Below, one piece after another: positions 30,925 to 38,254 of a DNA stretch of 48,560 bases. The notes beneath the pieces were generated by a model. That model was not told the origin of the DNA. It worked only from the letters and a program-made list of their open reading frames with translations, and did no database searches. The first letter of the stretch is position 1. Every line of letters begins with the position of its first letter. A program made the position numbers and the translations under genes. The DNA is from JAJDFU01 sp964595955 (GTDB taxonomy: Bacteria > Bacteroidota > Bacteroidia > Chitinophagales > Saprospiraceae): the NCBI GenBank assembly GCA_964595955.1, contig CAZQSF010000021.1, positions 1 through 48,560 of the forward strand, given 5' to 3'.

Positions 30925-30980
30925 TCCCGTACGGGCCGCTAAGGTTCAAGTCAATCCAGGTTTGAACCTTTTTTATGCCT
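30925..30980 (+). repeat. tRNA 3'-end/terminator repeat, copy 3
   Basis: TCCCGTACGGGCCGCT and the hairpin follow the same order as copies 1 and 2, with three substitutions (GGCC for GGCT, CAATCC for CAATTC, GGTTTG for GGCTTG) and one T fewer in the T-run. ATGCCTTATTTATAC after it resembles the first codons of the nuclease gene (MPYLY versus MPHLTY) but stops soon after. Copies 2 and 3 share CATCCA just before the core; copy 1 does not. The rest of the 30828-31128 gap holds no gene. A weak GGTCTT/AAGACC hairpin is at 30990-31024. Confidence 0.8.
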
Positions 30981-31128
30981 TATTTATACGGTCTTAAGGA
31001 CAAAATGTCTTTTTTACCAAGACCTATTTTATTCTGAAAACCGTAAATACCCGCTCCTTTCATCATCTCCCGCACCCTTAGCGAGGGACCAGCGAGGAAT
31101 GTTTTCTGTCCGGCCGAAGGCTGCGCGT

Positions 31129-32262
31129 TTAGAAGGCCTCATTCACACCGAAGTACACGCCCATATTCCCTTCCTGCCCAAAGCCGATATCCAGGCGAAC
31201 GAGGGTAGGTAATTTTTTGACGATCTGAAAACGAAGCCCACCCCCGCCGCTCAGTTTTATCACATCGAAATACTCGTTTGGCTGAGCGGCCACCTCCCCG
31301 GCCCCCACAAAGCCGGCAAGTACCCAACGCGGCAGAAAGCGCCAGCGATACTCCGCCTGTAAAACGAACATGTGGTCGTCCATATAGCGGCCGCGAAAAT
31401 AGCCGCGCAACTTTTCACCCCCACCCAGCCAGGCCTTCCGCTGAAAGGGAACAGTGCCGAAATTGGCTTCCGAGAAAAACTGCATAGCCAGCACCTGATC
31501 CTCCGCTACGCTGAAATACTTTCGAAAATCGAGTACGAACTTGTTGAAGCTATGGCTGGCCCCAAAGGCCTGACTGGAAAACTCTCCGCTAAACTGCACA
31601 AAGGCCCCGCGCCTGGGCGACTCCACCACATCCCGGTCGTCCAGGTTGATAACGAGCCCCAATCCGCCCAGGCGGGCCCCGTCCCATCCCTCAACCTGTT
31701 CGGATTCCAGGATTCCGTTCTCCAAAATGTCCAGCATGCGATGGTCTTCGTACCAGAATTTCAAGCCGAAATTGATGGAGGGAGCCAGGCGTTGCAACAG
31801 GGAAGCGGCCAGCGATACCGTTCGCATATTGTACTGTTCGCGTGCGGATTCCGCTGCCCGGTTGCCCAGGCCCCAAAAAAAGTTGGGAAAGATCTTGAAC
31901 TGAAAGGGCGCCTCCAGATACAGATCCCCCTTCAGGAAAAAAAGCTGAGGCTTGATGTCCATGATGAACTGGTTGCGGGTCGTGTACATGGCATCCAGAA
32001 AGATGTTGGACTTGCGGGCATTATAGATATTACTTTGCCGCGGGAAGAAGATCTGGGCTCCACCGCCAAAACCGAACTGCGTTTCCGGGGTGTAAAAAAC
32101 AATGGGTACGCCCACAAATTGGACGGCCTGCTGGATCCTGACGGTGTCGGTTTGGTAGAGCCGGCCTCCGCTTCCCTCCTGAGCCGTCAGGCGCCACCCT
32201 GCCAACAAAAGCAGGAACCCCAAGAACAGCTGCTTCACATTGGGAAGGGTTTTGCGGCTCAT
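31129..32262 (-). CDS. BamA/TamA-type outer-membrane barrel protein
   Basis: A 377-residue outer-membrane protein with a signal peptide (LFLGFLLLLAGWRLTAQ) and no POTRA repeats, so it is a barrel of the bacterial surface antigen type. The lid-loop region is WLGGGEKLRGYFRGRYMDD, with the conserved RGY or RGF motif. It is followed by FVLQAEYRWRFLPRWVLAGFVGAGEV and a C-terminal strand ending in Phe (VYFGVNEAF). POTRA-less barrels of this kind occur in Bacteroidota; their role is unknown. The start overlaps the stop of the upstream barrel gene by 4 bp, so the two are translationally coupled. Confidence 0.87.
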   Translation of the reverse strand: MSRKTLPNVKQLFLGFLLLLAGWRLTAQEGSGGRLYQTDTVRIQQAVQFVGVPIVFYTPETQFGFGGGAQIFFPRQSNIYNARKSNIFLDAMYTTRNQFIMDIKPQLFFLKGDLYLEAPFQFKIFPNFFWGLGNRAAESAREQYNMRTVSLAASLLQRLAPSINFGLKFWYEDHRMLDILENGILESEQVEGWDGARLGGLGLVINLDDRDVVESPRRGAFVQFSGEFSSQAFGASHSFNKFVLDFRKYFSVAEDQVLAMQFFSEANFGTVPFQRKAWLGGGEKLRGYFRGRYMDDHMFVLQAEYRWRFLPRWVLAGFVGAGEVAAQPNEYFDVIKLSGGGGLRFQIVKKLPTLVRLDIGFGQEGNMGVYFGVNEAF

Positions 32263-32933
32263 TTTCGGATCAGGATTTCCACGCCTACGGAAAACTGGAA
32301 CTGGATGCGAGAGAAGTTCAGAGACTCCCGAATCTCCAGCAGTTTATCCTCTCGCCTGCCAAAAAGGAACAAGTAACTGTTTTCGAGCCCGACATTGAAC
32401 ACCAGAATATCCGCAGCTACATACGAAAAGCCGAGCCCGAGAGAAAAGCCGAAGCCGGTTCCAGCGATCTCCCGGTCGATGTCCCGGCCGTTGATCCCGT
32501 CCAGCTTGCTGATCTCGACAAAGTTGGCAAAGAACAGGCCCAGCTCCGGATAGAGCGTGGCCCGGGTGGAAGTGAGGTAGTAGCGCGACCAGAAGCCGGC
32601 CACCAGTTCTTCCACTTCGCGCTGAAATTGCTCGCGCGAGCTCTGGCGGCTGGTCCCCAGAAACAAACCTACCGGCAGGCGATCCCGCAGCAGGTAGCCC
32701 CCTCTCAATATCAGGACGTGGCTGCTGGTAAAATTGATGGAATCCAGGGGAGAAAGGCTGAAGTTGCCGTTGGAAGAACTGATAAATCCCTGCAAACCAA
32801 CCAGCCATCGCCCGGTTCGAAAAGGGATGGGTGGATCGGTGTTCGTCGTGTCGATATCTTCCTGGGCGAAAAGGATACCCGGCAAGGTCAATGCCATCCA
32901 GATCCCCAACAACGCAATCCGCGCTTTGTACAT
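32259..32933 (-). CDS. Putative outer-membrane beta-barrel protein
   Basis: A 224-residue exported protein with a signal peptide (IALLGIWMALTLPGILFAQ) and alternating hydrophobic strands: WLVGLQGFISSSNGNFSL, LILRGGYLLRDRLPVGLFLG, GLGFSYVAADILVFNVGLE, and a final FSVGVEILIRK. The pattern is that of small 8-stranded barrels (OmpW/opacity-like). I start at the ATG at 32933; 32963 is an in-frame alternative that weakens the signal peptide. It precedes and overlaps the BamA-like gene. Confidence 0.75.
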   Translation of the reverse strand: MYKARIALLGIWMALTLPGILFAQEDIDTTNTDPPIPFRTGRWLVGLQGFISSSNGNFSLSPLDSINFTSSHVLILRGGYLLRDRLPVGLFLGTSRQSSREQFQREVEELVAGFWSRYYLTSTRATLYPELGLFFANFVEISKLDGINGRDIDREIAGTGFGFSLGLGFSYVAADILVFNVGLENSYLFLFGRREDKLLEIRESLNFSRIQFQFSVGVEILIRK

Positions 32934-33031
32934 AGCTCTCAATTTGGACGGAACAGCCCTCAAAAATCGGTCCTCAATATACCGTTAATCCAAAAGCTCC
33001 CCGGCAACCAGGGAGAAAGCCCGCTATTCTG

Positions 33032-33039
33032 TACATTTG
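33032..33039 (+). promoter_or_regulatory. Candidate -7 box for the pullulanase gene
   Basis: TACATTTG fits TAnnTTTG and ends only 6 bp before the ATG at 33046. The transcript would then be leaderless or would start translation at the next ATG (33055). Confidence 0.4.
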
Positions 33040-33045
33040 GCTTTT

Positions 33046-35082
33046 ATGAAAAGCATGCCGTTCTCATCCTTGCTCGGCTGGTTTATTCCGGCCCTGTTGA
33101 TCCTCTTTCTCTTGCTTTTGCTGGCCTCATGCAGGAGCAAACCCAGATATGAATCCTATGAGGACTATCCGGTGTACGACGGCCCGGACCTGGGCCTCAC
33201 CCTCGGACCGAACGGAGTTCAGGTCCGGCTCTGGGCTCCCACTGCCGATTCGGTGCGCTTCCGTCTGTATGAGCAGGACCTGGGTGGAGTCCCGTTTCGC
33301 ACGCTGGATATGGAGCGGGCCGAATCGGGCACCTGGACCCTTCAACTACCCAAAACCACCATGGGCAACTACTACACCTTTCAAACGAAAGTCGAAGGCG
33401 AGTGGCACCAGGAAGTGCCCGACCCCTATGCCTATGCGGTTGGCACCAACGGCCGCCGAGGTCAACTCGTAGATCTGGCCGCCACGAACCCTGCGGGATG
33501 GGAGGCCGACCGCCGACCGTCCCTGGCCCATCCCACCGATATCGTCCTGTACGAGTTGCACGTTCGCGACCTGTCTACCCACCCTTCCTCGGGCATCGTA
33601 CACAAGGGCAAGTTCCTGGGCTTCACCGAAGCCGGCACCAAAAGTCCGCAGGGCCTGACTACCGGCCTGGACCACCTGACTGAAATGGGCATCACCCACG
33701 TACACCTGCTGCCCGCTTTTGATTTCCGGTCCGTTGATGAGACCCGATTATCCGAGCAGGCCTTCAATTGGGGATACGATCCGCAGAACTACAACACGCC
33801 TGAGGGCAGCTATGCGACGGATCCTGCTGACGGGCGCGTGCGCATCCGCGAATTCAAACAGATGGTACAGGCTCTGCACGAACGGGGCATACGGGTAGTG
33901 ATGGATGTGGTGTACAACCACACCGGCTATACCGAAGAATCGTTGTTCAACCAGTTGGTACCCGGCTACTACTACCGTCAAAACGAAGACGGTGGATTCT
34001 CCGACGCCTCGGCTTGCGGCAACGAAACGGCCAGCGAGCGCCCCATGGTGCGCAAAATGATCGTAGAGAGCGTGTTGTTCTGGGCCCGCGAGTACCACGT
34101 AGACGGCTTCCGCTTCGACCTCATGGGCATACACGATATCGAAACGATGAATGCCGTAGCCCGGGCCCTGCGGGAGGTGGATCCCACCATTTTTGTCTAT
34201 GGCGAGGGCTGGACCGCCGGCCCCACCCCCTTGCCCGACGACCAACTGGCGCTCAAAAAGAACACCCATCGCCTGGACGGCGTAGCCGCCTTTAGCGATG
34301 ACCTTCGCGACGGCCTCAAAGGCAGCGTGTTTGAGCACGAAGAAACCGGTTTCGTCAGCGGGAAAGCCGGCCTGGAAGAATCCATCAAGTTCGGACTGGT
34401 GGCCAGCACCCCACATCCACAGGTCAATTATGCCGAGGTCAACTATTCGGATACCGCCTGGGCTGCACAGCCTGCGCAGACCATCAGCTACGTGAGTTGC
34501 CACGACAACCACACCCTTTGGGATAAGTTGGACCTGTCCCGGCCCGATGCCTCAGCTAATGATCGCAAAAAAATGCACCGCCTGGCCCTTACAATTGTAC
34601 TCACTGCCCAGGGGGTGCCCTTCCTGCATGCCGGCACCGAAATGCTGCGCACAAAATACGGGGAAGAAAACTCCTACCAATCGCCTGACAGCATCAATCA
34701 GATCCGGTGGGGCTGGAAATCCGAGCACCTGGACATGGTGGAGTACGTGCGCCGGCTTATCGCCCTGCGCAAGGCCCATCCGGCCTTCCGCATGCGCACC
34801 ACGGACCAGATCGCTGAGCATCTTCGCTTTCTAGACGTAGCGGTACCGAATGTGGTGGCTTACCGCCTGAACGGAGCGGCTGCGGGCGATTCCTGGCGCG
34901 ATCTGTGGGTCGCTTACAATGGCAGTGCGGAGCCCCAGTCTCTTCCCCTGCCGGAAGGCTCCTGGAAAGTCGCCTTGCTGGACGATGAGATCTATGCGGA
35001 GGAAGACATGCAACCCGTTGCAAAAGGCGTTTTCGAGCTGCCGGCCATAGCGGCAGCCATACTGGTCAGGGAATCGCGCTAG
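33046..35082 (+). CDS. pulA: Type I pullulanase lipoprotein
   Basis: A 678-residue surface or periplasmic lipoprotein (lipobox LLLASC) that would cut alpha-1,6 branches in pullulan or glycogen-like glucans. An N-terminal CBM48-like beta domain (about residues 45-135: GLTLGPNGVQVRLWAPTADSV) precedes the GH13 barrel. FNWGYDPQNYNTPEGSY carries the YNWGYDP-type signature of type I pullulanases. Catalytic regions are VVMDVVYNHTG, GFRFDLMGIHDI (nucleophile Asp), FVYGEGWTAGP (acid/base Glu) and YVSCHDNHTLWDKL. A C-terminal beta domain ends the protein. Start at 33046 or 33055; earlier starts would fall in the promoter box. Confidence 0.94.
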   Translation: MKSMPFSSLLGWFIPALLILFLLLLLASCRSKPRYESYEDYPVYDGPDLGLTLGPNGVQVRLWAPTADSVRFRLYEQDLGGVPFRTLDMERAESGTWTLQLPKTTMGNYYTFQTKVEGEWHQEVPDPYAYAVGTNGRRGQLVDLAATNPAGWEADRRPSLAHPTDIVLYELHVRDLSTHPSSGIVHKGKFLGFTEAGTKSPQGLTTGLDHLTEMGITHVHLLPAFDFRSVDETRLSEQAFNWGYDPQNYNTPEGSYATDPADGRVRIREFKQMVQALHERGIRVVMDVVYNHTGYTEESLFNQLVPGYYYRQNEDGGFSDASACGNETASERPMVRKMIVESVLFWAREYHVDGFRFDLMGIHDIETMNAVARALREVDPTIFVYGEGWTAGPTPLPDDQLALKKNTHRLDGVAAFSDDLRDGLKGSVFEHEETGFVSGKAGLEESIKFGLVASTPHPQVNYAEVNYSDTAWAAQPAQTISYVSCHDNHTLWDKLDLSRPDASANDRKKMHRLALTIVLTAQGVPFLHAGTEMLRTKYGEENSYQSPDSINQIRWGWKSEHLDMVEYVRRLIALRKAHPAFRMRTTDQIAEHLRFLDVAVPNVVAYRLNGAAAGDSWRDLWVAYNGSAEPQSLPLPEGSWKVALLDDEIYAEEDMQPVAKGVFELPAIAAAILVRESR

Positions 35083-35138
35083 CGTCAGGCGGTAGTCAAT
35101 TCCGCTTTTGCCGTCCAAGCGATTCGAGTCGCTTCTTG

Positions 35139-35146
35139 TATTTTTG
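35139..35146 (+). promoter_or_regulatory. Candidate -7 box for the M28 peptidase gene
   Basis: TATTTTTG fits TAnnTTTG and lies 15 bp before the ATG at 35162, which supports that start over the in-frame one at 35108. Confidence 0.4.
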
Positions 35147-35161
35147 CCGAAAAACAAGCTC

Positions 35162-36388
35162 ATGCGAATTGCTTTGATTGCCATTTTGGTCTGGGGAAGC
35201 CTGGTCCTGGGCATCGCCCAGAACGAGGCCGACGCCCTGCATCACATCCAGGTCGATGTGGTTTACTTGGCCTCCGATTATCTAGAAGGGCGCGAGACTG
35301 GAAAAAGTGGGGAAGAAAAAGCCGCCGACTACATCGTGCGGCGCATGCAGGAAATCGGCTTGAAGCCGGCCGGCAAAAACGGAAGCTGGTATCAGAGTTT
35401 TGACTTCACCTTTTCGCCCAACCCCCACAGTGCGGAGGGCGAAGCTCGCCGCGGCAAGAACGTGCTGGGCATGATCGACAACGGAGCACCCACCACTGTC
35501 GTCATCGGTGCCCATTACGATCACCTGGGTCACGGCTTCACCGGCAGCCTCTACACCGGAGAGCCGGCCATCCACAACGGCGCCGACGACAACGCCAGCG
35601 GGGTGGCCGCCATGCTGCGCCTGGCCGACTACCTCTACGACGGCAATTTGACCCAAAACAACTATCTATTCCTGGCCTTTTCGGGGGAAGAACTCGGACT
35701 GTACGGCTCCAAGTTTTTCACCAAGGCGCCCACCCTGGAGCTGGATAAGATCAACTACATGATCAACCTGGATATGGTGGGGCGGCTGAATGAAGACAAG
35801 GAACTCGTCATTAACGGCGTGGGTACCTCGCCGGCCTGGACGCCCGCGCTGGAAACCATCCGTGTGGGCGGCATCCAAACCACCACCACCGAATCGGGCA
35901 TCGGGGCCTCGGATCACACCTCCTTCTACCTGAAAGACATTCCGGCCCTGCACTTTTTCACCGGCCTGCATAGTGACTACCACAAACCGGCCGACGATGC
36001 CCATCTCATTAATTACCCTGGTATTCTGGAGGTCACCGATTTCATTATTGCCCTGATCGAAGCCCTGGACGACCAGGGCGAACTGGCCTTCACCAAGACC
36101 AAAGACGAACGCCCCGACCGCAAAGCCGCCGCCTTCAAAGTAACCCTGGGCGTGATGCCCGACTACACCTACGAAGGCAAAGGGATGCACATCGACAGCG
36201 TGATCGAGGGGCGGCCGGGACAAAAAGCGGGGATCGAGGACGGTGATGTCGTGATCCAGATCGGCGAGTACGAGGTGACCGACATCTACTCCTACATGGA
36301 GGCACTCAGCAAGTTCAAAAGCGGTGAGAAAGCCAAAGTGGTGGTTAAACGCGGCGATGAACAGGTGGAGACGGAGGTCACCTTTTAG
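35162..36388 (+). CDS. Secreted M28 aminopeptidase with PDZ domain
   Basis: A 408-residue exported metallopeptidase. The signal peptide is MRIALIAILVWGSLVLGIAQ. The M28 domain has all expected zinc ligands and catalytic residues: GAHYDHLGHG (His), NGADDNASG (bridging Asp), AFSGEELGLYGS (catalytic Glu and ligand Glu), NLDMVGR (Asp) and HSDYHKPADD (His). A PDZ domain (about residues 325-405, IDSVIEGRPGQKAGIEDGDVV) follows, typical of the Bacteroidota form. It would release N-terminal amino acids from peptides outside the cytoplasm. It is followed by another peptidase gene 75 bp later. Confidence 0.92.
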   Translation: MRIALIAILVWGSLVLGIAQNEADALHHIQVDVVYLASDYLEGRETGKSGEEKAADYIVRRMQEIGLKPAGKNGSWYQSFDFTFSPNPHSAEGEARRGKNVLGMIDNGAPTTVVIGAHYDHLGHGFTGSLYTGEPAIHNGADDNASGVAAMLRLADYLYDGNLTQNNYLFLAFSGEELGLYGSKFFTKAPTLELDKINYMINLDMVGRLNEDKELVINGVGTSPAWTPALETIRVGGIQTTTTESGIGASDHTSFYLKDIPALHFFTGLHSDYHKPADDAHLINYPGILEVTDFIIALIEALDDQGELAFTKTKDERPDRKAAAFKVTLGVMPDYTYEGKGMHIDSVIEGRPGQKAGIEDGDVVIQIGEYEVTDIYSYMEALSKFKSGEKAKVVVKRGDEQVETEVTF

Positions 36389-36463
36389 GGTTTTCGTACT
36401 TTCACCCGAAGAGCGCGGCATCCTGCTTGCCGGCCCGATTTGCCTATCAAAACCTCCGCTCTT

Positions 36464-38113
36464 ATGCGCTTTTACATCCTGCTCGTCATTTTGACCGGGC
36501 TGGCGCTTTCGGCCTGTACGCGTCCTGAAGCCGGTTCCGGAAACGAATCCACTGCCTCAGAACCCTCTGCTATGGAGGGCAAGTTGGCCAAGTACACTTC
36601 GGTGCGGCTCACCACCGACCTGGGCGCCCTCAGCGAGAATCAGAAACAGATCATCGGCATCCTGATCGAAGCGGCCGGGCTTATGGACGAAATGTTCTGG
36701 TACGAAGCCTACGGCAAAAAGGACTCCCTGCTCCAGGCCGTCGAGGCCCCCAAGCTGAAGCAATTCATCCGCATCAATTACGGCCCCTGGGACCGGCTGG
36801 AAGGCAATGCTCCCTTTGTGAAGGGAGTAAGCGAAAAGCCCAAGGGGGCGAATTTTTATCCGCCGGATATGACCGCCGAAGAGTTCGAAGCCGCCTCCCT
36901 GCCCGACAAGGCAAGCCAGTACACCTTCCTGCGCCGCAATGCGGATGGCGAGCTCATAACGGTTCCCTACCGCGTACAATTTGAAGCGGAAGTGAAGCGA
37001 GCCGCCGAACTGCTTCGGCAGGCAGCCGGCCTGGCTGAGAATGAAGCTTTGGCCCGCTACCTCAGCCTTCGAGCCGACGCCCTGCTCACCGACGAATACC
37101 AGCCCAGCGACCTGGCCTGGATGGACATGAAGGACAACCAACTGGAAGTGGTCATCGGCCCGATCGAAACCTATGAGGACCAGCTCTTCGGCTACAAGGC
37201 CGCCCACGAGTGCTATGTACTGGTCAAAGACATGGCCTGGAGCGAACGACTCAGCAAATACGCCCAATTCCTGCCCGGCTTGCAGCGCGGCCTGCCCGTG
37301 CCGCCAACTTACAAGGCCGAGCGCCCCGGCTCCGATGCCGACCTCAATGCCTACGACGTGATCTACTATGCCGGCGACTGCAATGCCGGCAGCAAGACCA
37401 TTGCCATCAACCTGCCCAACGACGAGCAGGTACAGCTTCAAAAAGGCACGCGCCGCCTGCAACTCAAAAACGCTATGCGGGCTAAGTTTGACGAAATCCT
37501 GTTGCCCATTTCCCAGGTGCTCATCGACTCCAGCCAGCGCCAGTTCATCACCTTCGACGCTTTCTTTGCCAATACCATGTTTCACGAAGTGGCCCACGGC
37601 CTGGGCATCAAAAACACGGTCAACGGACGGGGCACGGTGCGCGAAGCGCTCAAGGAACACGCCTCGGCCCTGGAGGAGGGCAAAGCCGACATCCTGGGGT
37701 TGTACATGGTAAAGCAGCTGCACGAGCAGGGCGAACTGGACAGCCGGCTGGAAGAGTACTACACCACTTTTATGGCCAGCATCTTCCGCTCGGTTCGCTT
37801 CGGAGCCTCCAGTGCACACGGTAAGGCCAATATGATTCGCTTCAATTATTTCGAGGAGGCCGGAGCGTTTACCCGCGATCCGGAAACGGGCACCTACCGG
37901 GTGGATTTCGAAAAACTGGAACAGGCCATGACCGAGCTGTCCCGCCAAATCCTCACCCTGCAAGGCGACGGTGATTATAAAGGCGTAGCCAAACTGGTGT
38001 CGGAAAAAGGGCTGATCGGTGACCGGCTTCAGGCCGACCTGGATCGCCTGGCCGACGCCCGGATCCCGGTGGATATCGTCTTTGAACAAGGCGTGGAAGT
38101 CCTGGGGCTTTAG
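36464..38113 (+). CDS. M49-like (dipeptidyl peptidase III-type) zinc hydrolase lipoprotein
   Basis: A 549-residue lipoprotein (LTGLALSAC) with a gluzincin-type site: HEVAHGLGIKNT supplies two His and a Glu, and EEGKADILGLY about 40 residues later supplies the third ligand. The classical DPP III motif is HELLGH; this HEVAHG variant is the form I associate with Bacteroidota proteins annotated as Zn-dependent hydrolase, peptidase M49 or even Nudix-linked. DLNAYDVIYYAGDCNAGSKTIAINLP in the middle is a conserved block of that group. The ATG at 36464 fits the lipoprotein signal; 36440 is a TTG. It belongs to a run of three rightward secreted peptidases. Confidence 0.82.
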   Translation: MRFYILLVILTGLALSACTRPEAGSGNESTASEPSAMEGKLAKYTSVRLTTDLGALSENQKQIIGILIEAAGLMDEMFWYEAYGKKDSLLQAVEAPKLKQFIRINYGPWDRLEGNAPFVKGVSEKPKGANFYPPDMTAEEFEAASLPDKASQYTFLRRNADGELITVPYRVQFEAEVKRAAELLRQAAGLAENEALARYLSLRADALLTDEYQPSDLAWMDMKDNQLEVVIGPIETYEDQLFGYKAAHECYVLVKDMAWSERLSKYAQFLPGLQRGLPVPPTYKAERPGSDADLNAYDVIYYAGDCNAGSKTIAINLPNDEQVQLQKGTRRLQLKNAMRAKFDEILLPISQVLIDSSQRQFITFDAFFANTMFHEVAHGLGIKNTVNGRGTVREALKEHASALEEGKADILGLYMVKQLHEQGELDSRLEEYYTTFMASIFRSVRFGASSAHGKANMIRFNYFEEAGAFTRDPETGTYRVDFEKLEQAMTELSRQILTLQGDGDYKGVAKLVSEKGLIGDRLQADLDRLADARIPVDIVFEQGVEVLGL

Positions 38114-38212
38114 CCGCTTTCCCTGCCCAACTGCCCTTTGGGCCGGCAAAACGAACCGTTCCTTCCGCCAAGGCGCTCCTCCGGCTTTTGCCCTACGCAG
38201 AAGAAAAATCCT

Positions 38213-38220
38213 TACATTTG
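38213..38220 (+). promoter_or_regulatory. Candidate promoter for the trypsin-like peptidase gene
   Basis: TACATTTG fits TAnnTTTG, with a TTTTG at 38186-38190 (22-nt spacer, slightly long). The transcript start would be near 38227 and the leader about 28 nt, consistent with the ATG at 38255. Confidence 0.45.
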
Positions 38221-38254
38221 GGAGATAGCTGACAGACTAAACTCCCATGAACAA

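Noticed and set aside
29411..30980. Classical integron or ICE at the tRNA
   Set aside because: No integrase, transposase or conjugation gene lies within the repeat-bounded segments, and the repeat is the tRNA end plus terminator rather than an attC site.
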